From NCBI GenBank assembly GCA_037131065.1, contig JBAXRT010000092.1, positions 1-11,882 on the forward strand: DNA of 11,882 bases, written 5' to 3'. This document shows positions 6,426 to 11,882 of the stretch, one piece after another. Within the stretch, counting starts at the first letter, position 1. Every line of letters begins with the position of its first letter. Below the pieces are notes generated by a model, which did not search any database, was not told where the DNA came from, and saw only the letters and a list, made by a program, of their open reading frames with translations. The DNA comes from JBAXRT01 sp037131065 (GTDB lineage Bacteria > Bacteroidota > Bacteroidia > Bacteroidales > FEN-979). The position numbers and the translations under genes were made by a program.

Positions 6426-7883
6426 TCAGCGTTGACTGCCCGGTTTGTTTAATGGTTTTTTGTACCAGAGATAATAAACCGGGATCCCAAGTAGAACGAT
6501 TAAAAGTCCGGGCCATGTATAATCCGACTTAAAAAGAAAAAGGACCACAACTATTGCAAGGGCGATCAGGATGTAGATGGCAGGAATGACCGGGTAACCG
6601 AAGGCCTTGTAAGGTCTTTCAATTTCAGGCCTTTTGTGACGGAGGATGAAGATTCCGGCAATAGTCAGGATATAAAAGATAAGTACGGCGAAGACAACAT
6701 AATCCAGCAGCTGGCTGTAGGTTCCTGATAAGCATAACAAGCTTGCCCATATTCCCTGGATGATCAGTCCTGCGGACGGTACTCCCTTGGAATTGAGGAT
6801 CCCAACCTTCCGGAAGAACAGCTTATCCTGTGCCATGGAGAAATATACCCGGGCTCCCGAGAGGATCAGCCCGTTGTTGCAACCGAAGGTTGAGATCACA
6901 ATAAAGATCGCCATGATAAGCACGGCATAGTTTCCGAAAACTCCGGAGATCGCTGCGGTCCCCAGGCGATCGTTCAGGGCATATTGCATTCCCCGTTCCA
7001 TGATCCCGGCCCCTGTCGGTTCACCGCGTAAAGGCAACACCGTAAGGTAAACGATATTTGTCAGCAGGTAAAGGATTGTAACGATCATTGTGCCGAGAAA
7101 CAGGCTCAGCGGAATGTTCTTTTTCGGATTAATAATCTCACCGGCAGTAAAGGTGATGTTGTTCCATGCATCGGATGAAAAGAGGGTGCCGACCATGGCC
7201 ATGCCCAGTGCAACTACAAGGGTGAGACCTGCAATCGGGATGTCCTGTCCTCCCGGCCCCTCCTGCACAGGATCCCAGAAAATCTTATCATTCAACCTGA
7301 TGGAGTTTGAGTTACTTGAAAATCCCAGTCCGATGATGATGAAGAGGATCAGGAGGAGAACCTTCCCGGTGGTAAATGTGTTCTGAACCCTTTTTCCCTC
7401 CCGGATACCAAGGGTATTGAGCCAGGTAAGGAAGGCGATCGAGGCAATCGCAACGATCTGTACAGGGCCGAAGGTAATGAACCTGATCTTAAACCATACG
7501 ACCTGCTCCGATACCTGCGGCACAAGAACCCCGAAAAATTTTGCAAAAGCCATGGCCACTGCGGCGATCGTACCGGTCTGGATCACCAGGAACATGGTCC
7601 ATCCGAAGAGGAAACCGATCAAAGGGTTGTAAGCCTCCTTCAGGTAAATATACTGACCTCCTGCTTTTGGGAACATAGCTGCCAGCTCACCATAGCTGAG
7701 TGCTGCGAAGACCGTCAGTACGCCGGCAATCAGCCAGGCAGCCATCAGCCAGCCGGGAGCGCCCAGTAAACGGGAGACATCCGCGCTGACAATAAAAATA
7801 CCCGAGCCGATCATCGAACCTGCAACAATGGCGGTCGAATCAAAGAGGTTAAGACTCTTTCTGAAGGAGTGGTCGTTTGTCAT
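6426..7883 (-). CDS. APC-superfamily amino acid permease
   Basis: This 485-residue inner-membrane protein has about twelve hydrophobic segments and the classic APC marks: the unwound TM1 motif GSMIGSGIF (22-30), YGELAAMFPKAGGQYIY (64-80) and, mid-protein, SSDAWNNITFTAGEI followed by NPKKNIPLSL. These resemble the LAT-type (L-type amino acid transporter) branch, which moves neutral amino acids by exchange or proton symport; the substrate cannot be read from sequence. It starts 31 bases after the stop of the ABC ATPase and is followed after 1 base by DUF3108, so it appears to belong to one amino-acid-uptake transcript. The start MTNDHSFRKSLNLFDSTAIV is normal for the family. No clear Shine-Dalgarno site is seen. 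Confidence 0.9.
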   Translation of the reverse strand: MTNDHSFRKSLNLFDSTAIVAGSMIGSGIFIVSADVSRLLGAPGWLMAAWLIAGVLTVFAALSYGELAAMFPKAGGQYIYLKEAYNPLIGFLFGWTMFLVIQTGTIAAVAMAFAKFFGVLVPQVSEQVVWFKIRFITFGPVQIVAIASIAFLTWLNTLGIREGKRVQNTFTTGKVLLLILFIIIGLGFSSNSNSIRLNDKIFWDPVQEGPGGQDIPIAGLTLVVALGMAMVGTLFSSDAWNNITFTAGEIINPKKNIPLSLFLGTMIVTILYLLTNIVYLTVLPLRGEPTGAGIMERGMQYALNDRLGTAAISGVFGNYAVLIMAIFIVISTFGCNNGLILSGARVYFSMAQDKLFFRKVGILNSKGVPSAGLIIQGIWASLLCLSGTYSQLLDYVVFAVLIFYILTIAGIFILRHKRPEIERPYKAFGYPVIPAIYILIALAIVVVLFLFKSDYTWPGLLIVLLGIPVYYLWYKKPLNKPGSQR

Positions 7884-7914
7884 AGGTCTTAAAGCCGGTT
7901 GGTGGAATTTGAGT

Positions 7915-8988
7915 TTAAATCTTCAGCAGAAGGATGTTTTTCCCGCTTTCATAAGAATAATCGACACTCTTACATCTGCCCCGGATGATCTTTATTCCTA
8001 TGTCATCCTCCAGCCGGCCTTCGTCTAACGGATCATTTGCAGGCCCAGTGCTTTCACATACAAGCGTGAGATTGCCCTCCTTCTCAGAGTAGGATAGGTT
8101 CAGTGCGACATCCGAATAATCACTCAGAATGCCAAGGACCTCTTCGGTAATAAGCAGGATATGTCCGGTGGTCTTCTTTGAAACCATGTGCTTTTCGCAA
8201 AACGCCTCCATGCCCGCCTGGATGGCATAAAGATCGTAATCACGGCTGTTGATCTGGCAGCGCAGGCTCCGAATCCTGTTTATAAATGCAACGGTATTCT
8301 CTTTTTTAGGATTGTCAAAGATCTCCTCCGGTGTGCCCTCTTCATAAATGATCCCTTCATCAAGATAGATCACCCGGGTGGAGATATTCCTTGCAAACTC
8401 CATCTCATGGGTAACGATCACCATGGTCATTCCCTCTCTCGAAAGGCGACGGATTACAGAAAGAACTTCGCTTACCATTGTTGGATCAAGGGCGGAGGTG
8501 GGTTCATCGAAAAGCAGAACCTCGGGCTCCATGGCCATGCATCGGGCAATCGCAACCCTCTGTTTCTGCCCGCCCGACAGCTCATCGGGAAATTGGTGTG
8601 CTTTTTCGGCAAGCCCAACGAGCTTAAGCAGCGACAAGCCTTTTGATTCTGCCTCCGGCTTTTTCTTCCCAAGTAGTTTGACAGGACCGATGGTGATATT
8701 CTCCAGCGCAGTAAGGTGGGAGTAGAGATTAAAATTCTGAAAGACCATCCCGACCCTCTGGCGAAGTTTTGGTATATCGGTATGCTTGTCGAGCAGGGAT
8801 ATCCCGTCGATCCTGACATCGCCCCCTGTGGGGGTTTCCAGGAGGTTAATGCTGCGCAGTAAAGTGCTTTTTCCTGATCCTGACGGACCGATGATGGAGA
8901 TGATCTCGCCCTTGCGGATCTCGGTGGTAATATCCTTCAGAACGACGACAGGCCCGAAATGTTTCGAAAGATTTTTAATGCTGATCAT
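7915..8988 (-). CDS. Polar amino acid ABC transporter ATPase fused to a C-terminal RsbW-like (GHKL) domain
   Basis: The 357-residue protein has a complete GlnQ/HisP-type ATPase: Walker A GPSGSGKS at 34-41, Q-loop Gln84, signature LSGGQ at 137-141, Walker B VLLFDE at 157-162 and switch His194. It would power the adjacent permease at the inner membrane. ATPases of this group usually end near residue 245; here about 110 residues follow. The pattern ITEEVLGILSDY (280-291), a strand, then DDIGIKIIRGRCKSVDYSY (328-346) and GKNILLLKI resembles RsbW-type anti-sigma kinases. The usual N-box Asn is Ile, and the DxG motif is altered (ESTGP, 312-316), so nucleotide binding there is doubtful. The frame is open to 9063, but the ATG at 8988 overlaps the permease stop as ATGA and has an AGGAG site, so it is the likely start. 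Confidence 0.88.
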   Translation of the reverse strand: MISIKNLSKHFGPVVVLKDITTEIRKGEIISIIGPSGSGKSTLLRSINLLETPTGGDVRIDGISLLDKHTDIPKLRQRVGMVFQNFNLYSHLTALENITIGPVKLLGKKKPEAESKGLSLLKLVGLAEKAHQFPDELSGGQKQRVAIARCMAMEPEVLLFDEPTSALDPTMVSEVLSVIRRLSREGMTMVIVTHEMEFARNISTRVIYLDEGIIYEEGTPEEIFDNPKKENTVAFINRIRSLRCQINSRDYDLYAIQAGMEAFCEKHMVSKKTTGHILLITEEVLGILSDYSDVALNLSYSEKEGNLTLVCESTGPANDPLDEGRLEDDIGIKIIRGRCKSVDYSYESGKNILLLKI

Positions 8989-9617
8989 ACCCGCTCCTTT
9001 CCAATTTGTTTCTTTCTTCTTCTCTTCGGGTCTGATGAGATCTCGATCAGATCTAGTCCCCATGTCAGCAGCCAGGCAAGGAGGAAGTAGAGCACTGCAA
9101 CCATGATGATGGGGAAAAAGGCATCAAAAGTACGGCTCCGGATGATGTCGCTGGCCTTGGTCAGGTCCTGCACAGCAATATAGCCGACCACCGAGGTCAT
9201 CTTGATAAGGGATATGAACTCGCCCTTGTAAACCGGCAGGATTCTCTTGATCGCCTGGGGCAGGATGATATAGAGAAATGTCTGGATCTTCGTGAACCCA
9301 CCTGCGATTGCAGCCTCCTTCTGCCCCCTGTCGATGCTTTCAATCCCGGTACGGAACATCTCTGAAACATAAGCGCCGAAGTTCAACCCGAAAGCGATCA
9401 CGGCCACTACTACCGGGTTGATGTTTACCGAAGCAAAAACCACGTAATAGATGAGCATAAGGAGGACGAGCACCGGTATACCCCTGATAAGGGAGATATA
9501 AAATTTTGCAGGTTCTGAGAGAAGCCGGCGTTTCGACATCCGCATAAAGCAGATTCCTGCGCCAACAATGGTTCCGAAAAGTGTGGCCAGAATGGAGATC
9601 AGGATAGTGACCTCCAA
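8985..9617 (-). CDS. Amino acid ABC transporter permease, 5' end broken (C-terminal membrane part of a fused protein)
   Basis: This is a polar amino acid permease of the HisM/GlnP type with the BPD_transp_1 fold. It carries about four or five membrane segments and the EAA loop EAAIAGGFTKIQTFLYIILP that docks onto the ATPase. The first possible start is a TTG at 9617, but conserved sequence continues upstream in the same frame: the codons from 9674 read SSFYSNIIYESRYLHIIDGL, matching the normal N-terminal region of such permeases before the first membrane helix. That segment follows an in-frame TAA (9675-9677) and has no ATG, GTG or TTG other than 9617. A start at TTG would leave out the usual lead-in and has no Shine-Dalgarno site. 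The piece therefore looks like the end of a longer fused gene. The remaining frame is clean to its stop. Confidence 0.8.
   Translation of the reverse strand: MEVTILISILATLFGTIVGAGICFMRMSKRRLLSEPAKFYISLIRGIPVLVLLMLIYYVVFASVNINPVVVAVIAFGLNFGAYVSEMFRTGIESIDRGQKEAAIAGGFTKIQTFLYIILPQAIKRILPVYKGEFISLIKMTSVVGYIAVQDLTKASDIIRSRTFDAFFPIIMVAVLYFLLAWLLTWGLDLIEISSDPKRRRKKQIGKERV
8994..8998 (-). promoter_or_regulatory. Shine-Dalgarno site that fixes the ABC ATPase start
   Basis: Read on the minus strand this is AGGAG, 5 bases before the ATG at 8988. It sits inside the last codons of the permease gene, whose TGA overlaps the ATG, so the ATPase is probably translated by coupling. It argues against the upstream in-frame ATG at 9063. 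It also suggests that ATPase translation has remained under selection. Confidence 0.75.
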
Positions 9618-9674
9618 CCCGTCGATGATATGGAGATATCTACTCTCATAAATTATATTGCTGTAAAAACTGGA

Positions 9675-9839
9675 TTAAATCTTTTGCCAGAAATTCTTCT
9701 CTCCAGCCGATCCCTTTGTGTCTCCGGATGACGGCAGGTCCACCTTCCTTGCAAGCAGGGTAACAGCCGACTCAAAGAAGGGATCAGAAAAACCAATCTT
9801 TTTCTTGCGCTCCTCCGTAATCATCATCGAGGGGTTAAT
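9675..9839 (-). other. Orphaned middle segment of the fused transporter frame
   Basis: This segment runs from just after the TAG to the TAA and has no productive gene of its own. Its first 33 or so codons complete the first lobe of a family-3 binding domain (the ITEERKKKIGFSDPFFESA core, with the Arg expected to hold the ligand carboxylate). The remainder is a Ser/Gly-rich linker (LPSSGDTKGSAG). Internal ATGs at 9825-9827 and 9822-9824 could start only a 50-residue peptide, which is unlikely to function. Confidence 0.75.
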
Positions 9840-11255
9840 CTAATCGATCTTTTTTGTGGATATCGAGGCGATCAGGCTTCCGAAATGTAAGGGAACAGGA
9901 ACGAATTCTCTCCCGCAATAGGAGGCGAAACGCTCGGCCACCTCAATGTCAAACCCGATCATCTCCCCGTTCTGTATGATCGTGGTAGGCAAACCGGCAT
10001 CGCTTACCACTCCCACGTTCAGCGTTCCGTTCAAAGGAGCAAACTTGATTTCAGGCATTTCCGACAGGCCTTTTGTCATCCACCGGTCAATCATGTCTGC
10101 GTAAGTCCCGTCGGACTTTAATTTTTTGAGGTATTCATTGAATTGCTCACGTAAAACCACACTCTCCTTGTTAAAGCCGGCGCCGATCGGAACAGAAAAA
10201 AGACTGTCAACAAAAACACCAAGCGCTTCGTTGGATGCAAGTACATGTCTTACAGCGGATTTATCAATGAAGATAACGTCGATTTTATCCGAATTCAGAG
10301 CAAACAGAAGATCCGGTACAGTCTGGAACTGAAGGATCTCTGCTTTTGGGAAATGCTTCGTCGCATAAGCGTCATGAACACTCCCCATGAGGACGCCGAT
10401 ACGTTTTGTTGTTATATCCCCGATTTTTTTCAGTTTCATTCCGGCTTTACCCTCCGGAGGAGCCTTGTGATGGTCCCTCACAACCGCAGCAATCCCGCTG
10501 GGATAGTAACATTCGGAGAAGAGTACCTTCTTTGCCCGCTCTTCTGTGATCGACATTCCTGCCCCAACCATATCGACTTTTCCGGAAATGAGGGCCGGGA
10601 TCATGGCCCCGAACTCCATGTCGACGATCTCAAGCCGCTTTCCGAGTTTTTTAGCAATGTAGGAGGCAAATTCGATATCAAAGCCGGCAATATTTTTATT
10701 GGCATCATAAAAAGACATGGGTTCCGTCACTGCTGCAGTTCCGAACCGGAGCACACTGTCGGTGTCTTTGAAACGGATTACAGGCATGGGGGCGGGGAGG
10801 CCTTTATCGGGGAACCATCTTTTCTCCATAGCAGCGTAGGTGCCATTTACCTTCAAATCTGCCAGCGCCTCATCCATGGCTTGCTTCAGCTTTGTATCCT
10901 CAAGCCGTACGGCAAAACCATACTGGTCGTCGAACATCAGTTCCGGGATCACAAGCAGGCCATCGTTCTTGGCAACAATATTCTGAACGACAGGCTTGTC
11001 ATAGGAGGCGGCATCTGCTTTCCCGTCCCGAACTGCCAGGATACAATCCAGTACCGTATTGTAATATTCGATTTTGGCATCGGGAAATTTTTTCAAAACG
11101 AACTGATCTGCTGCAGTCCCGGTGGGAACAGCAAAGGTCTTTCCCCCTTTGAGCATTTCCAGGCTAGTGATCTGTGCATCTTTCCTACCACAACCCAGTG
11201 CGAGTAGCAATAGAACAATCCCTGAAATCCGTATAATATTTTTAAAGAATGTCAT
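9840..11255 (-). CDS. Family-3 amino acid binding lipoprotein with one complete and two half domains, C-terminus truncated
   Basis: The open frame gives 471 residues. A signal sequence ends in LLALGC, so Cys22 is a likely lipidation site and the protein would face the periplasm. Residues 33-149 look like the second part of a family-3 binding protein (GGKTFAVPTGTAADQ, Asp86 in SYDKP, ending DLKVNGTYAAMEKRW). Residues 158-394 form a whole domain (LRFGTAAVTEPMSFYDANK, GAGMSITEERAKK, Asp331 in IFIDKS, SDGTYADMIDRW). Residues 402-471 are the first part of a further domain, cut by TAG inside the lobe. The linkers DKGLPAPMPVI and TKGLSEMPEI are similar, marking repeat boundaries. Ligands would be polar or charged amino acids, by family. 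Truncation leaves the third segment unable to fold alone, although the middle domain could still bind. Confidence 0.8.
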   Translation of the reverse strand: MTFFKNIIRISGIVLLLLALGCGRKDAQITSLEMLKGGKTFAVPTGTAADQFVLKKFPDAKIEYYNTVLDCILAVRDGKADAASYDKPVVQNIVAKNDGLLVIPELMFDDQYGFAVRLEDTKLKQAMDEALADLKVNGTYAAMEKRWFPDKGLPAPMPVIRFKDTDSVLRFGTAAVTEPMSFYDANKNIAGFDIEFASYIAKKLGKRLEIVDMEFGAMIPALISGKVDMVGAGMSITEERAKKVLFSECYYPSGIAAVVRDHHKAPPEGKAGMKLKKIGDITTKRIGVLMGSVHDAYATKHFPKAEILQFQTVPDLLFALNSDKIDVIFIDKSAVRHVLASNEALGVFVDSLFSVPIGAGFNKESVVLREQFNEYLKKLKSDGTYADMIDRWMTKGLSEMPEIKFAPLNGTLNVGVVSDAGLPTTIIQNGEMIGFDIEVAERFASYCGREFVPVPLHFGSLIASISTKKID

Positions 11256-11270
11256 TGGTCAGTCATTTGC

Positions 11271-11347
11271 CCTCAGTCCTCAGTCCTCAGTCCTCAGTCA
11301 CTCGTCACTCGTCACTCGTCACTCGTCACTCGTCACTCGTCACTCGT
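11271..11347. repeat. Tandem heptamer array upstream of the ABC operon
   Basis: Four perfect copies of CCTCAGT (11271-11298) are followed by seven perfect copies of CACTCGT (11299-11347), 77 bases in total with no interruption. On the operon strand these read GACGAGT then GACTGAG and end 15 bases before the ATG of the binding protein, so they sit in its leader or promoter region. The rest of the gap (11256-11392) shows no clear promoter. Copy number could vary by slipped-strand replication, and 7-base steps would change leader length. Confidence 0.95.
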
Positions 11348-11392
11348 CTGATATTTCCCCTGCAAGTTAGAAATTATTTTCAATGACCATGT

Positions 11393-11882
11393 TCAATAGG
11401 TTTGGCAAATCTCAAACAACCTTTCAACGGCCTTTTTATCCTTCACAAAGGGACAGTTCGTTTCATGCAGGTGTTCGAAATAGTGCCCGGTCACTCCTTT
11501 AAGCTCCGGGGAAGTGGCAAGCCATACCGGCGTGGCAGCCCCTTCGTCTGGAGTTTCATGACCTCCGAAACCGAAACTGTTGCTCAGTTTTGAATTGACA
11601 TCCCCTGAGAGACAGGCGTTCACGCTGATCCCATCCGGTTTCAGTTTTTCGGAATAAGCAACCGAAAGCATCCTGTTTGCCTGCTTCGACTGGCGATAGG
11701 CCGAATCATTATCATACTCCCGCCTTCTGAATTCAAGGTCGCTTAGATCAAGTCCTCCCGCCCAGTAGCTGGCCACATCAACGACCCTTGCATCCTCCAT
11801 GTTTTTCATGAACCCGGAAAAAAAACTGGTCATCCAGAAATATCCAAGCACATTGGTGGCCCACTGCATCTCGATCCCTTCC
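11393..11882 (-). CDS. Short-chain dehydrogenase/reductase, C-terminal part (cut by window edge)
   Basis: The frame is open from the right edge to a TGA at 11393-11395, giving about 162 residues; the first codons read EGIEMQWATNVLGYFWMTS. This resembles retinol-dehydrogenase- or WW-domain-oxidoreductase-like SDRs, in which (D/E)GIE..(F/W)ATN.LG.F carries the catalytic Asn. The active-site Ser lies in VVDVASYWAGG, and the catalytic pair is in AYRQSKQAN (YxxxK). A substrate-loop segment and a typical C-terminus (PVWLATSPELKGVTGHYFEH) follow. The N-terminal Rossmann motif that binds NAD(P) is outside the window. The Met at 11867-11869 is internal, not the start. The gene lies 137 bases upstream of the ABC binding protein on the same strand, with the heptamer array between. 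The substrate is unknown. Confidence 0.85.
   Translation of the reverse strand, partial: EGIEMQWATNVLGYFWMTSFFSGFMKNMEDARVVDVASYWAGGLDLSDLEFRRREYDNDSAYRQSKQANRMLSVAYSEKLKPDGISVNACLSGDVNSKLSNSFGFGGHETPDEGAATPVWLATSPELKGVTGHYFEHLHETNCPFVKDKKAVERLFEICQTY

Larger units (their letters stand above)
8985..11255 (-). pseudogene. 757-codon fused binding-protein/permease frame broken by in-frame TAG and TAA
   Basis: From the ATG at 11255 to the stop at 8985-8987 the minus strand keeps one reading frame, broken only at codon 472 (TAG, 9840-9842) and codon 527 (TAA, 9675-9677). Between the stops the codons read INPSMMITEERKKKIGFSDP and on to KNFWQKI, which is the expected continuation of the binding domain; compare DMVGAGMSITEER at 228-240 of the intact domain, with TAG at the place of Met229. 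TAA sits where many related proteins would have a Lys or similar residue in the linker before the first helix. Each stop is one base from a plausible sense codon (TTG Leu to TAG, AAA Lys to TAA). Recent inactivation, sequence error, or stop read-through are possible; two different stop types favour the first two. Confidence 0.7.

Noticed and set aside
8989..9063. A longer ABC ATPase beginning at the ATG at 9063
   Set aside because: It overlaps the permease C-terminus in another frame, adds a charged, unconserved 25 residues, and the 8988 ATG has a clear AGGAG site.
9675..9842. A bacterial genetic code in which TAG and TAA are read as sense
   Set aside because: cca, miaA and DUF3108 end in TAA and the kinase ends in TAG at expected lengths, so both are ordinary stops in this genome.
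11252..11266. A five-codon upstream frame (ATG ACT GAC CAA TGA on the minus strand) whose stop overlaps the ATG of the binding protein
   Set aside because: It could couple translation, but so short a frame arises easily by chance, and there is no ribosome site for it in the repeat-filled leader.
11271..11347. A CRISPR array
   Set aside because: The units are 7 bases in direct tandem without spacers, which is a simple tandem repeat and not a CRISPR.

Overview
The window looks like chromosomal DNA of a member of the Bacteroidota, probably an uncultured Bacteroidales-type lineage. The evidence is TAnnTTTG-type -7 promoter motifs before three genes, mostly weak Shine-Dalgarno sites, and several Bacteroidota-style proteins: a Cca with an HD domain, a pRiA4b ORF-3-like protein with an acidic tail, a DUF3108 protein and a BadF/BadG-type sugar kinase. 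No tRNA or rRNA gene, insertion sequence, CRISPR array or phage gene was seen.

Layout. At the left edge, minus strand, lies the start of a probable HD-domain hydrolase (1-106), preceded on that strand by an isocitrate dehydrogenase-like gene (209-1402). A divergent promoter region (1403-1527) separates it from a plus-strand block: cca (1528-2946), a pRiA4b ORF-3-like gene (3021-3788) and miaA (3778-4686, overlapping by 11 bases). Two of these three act on tRNA (CCA addition and A37 isopentenylation). miaA converges with a long minus-strand run covering the rest of the window. In transcription order this run is: a short-chain dehydrogenase (cut by the right edge), an amino-acid ABC transporter (binding protein, permease, ATPase), an APC-family amino acid permease, a DUF3108 secreted protein and a GlcNAc-kinase-like protein. 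Spacing is tight from the ABC permease through DUF3108 (4-base overlap, 31 bases, 1 base), so amino acid uptake seems to be the shared theme there.

The most unusual part is the ABC transporter (7915-11255). The binding protein, a 222-base region and the permease all lie in one reading frame of 757 codons, broken only by TAG (9840-9842) and TAA (9675-9677). The translation across both stops matches what a fused binding-protein/permease would have. The binding part has an odd order: the second half of one family-3 binding domain, then a complete domain, then the first half of a domain, then the membrane domain. The two halves would together make one binding domain wrapped around the other. The partner ATPase carries a C-terminal domain of about 110 residues resembling RsbW-type GHKL ATPases, with its usual nucleotide-binding residues altered.

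Short repeats fill several gaps between genes: 11 tandem 7-base units just before the ABC operon, the same unit supplying the last codons and stop of miaA, and two imperfect hairpins at 122-186 and 5567-5601.
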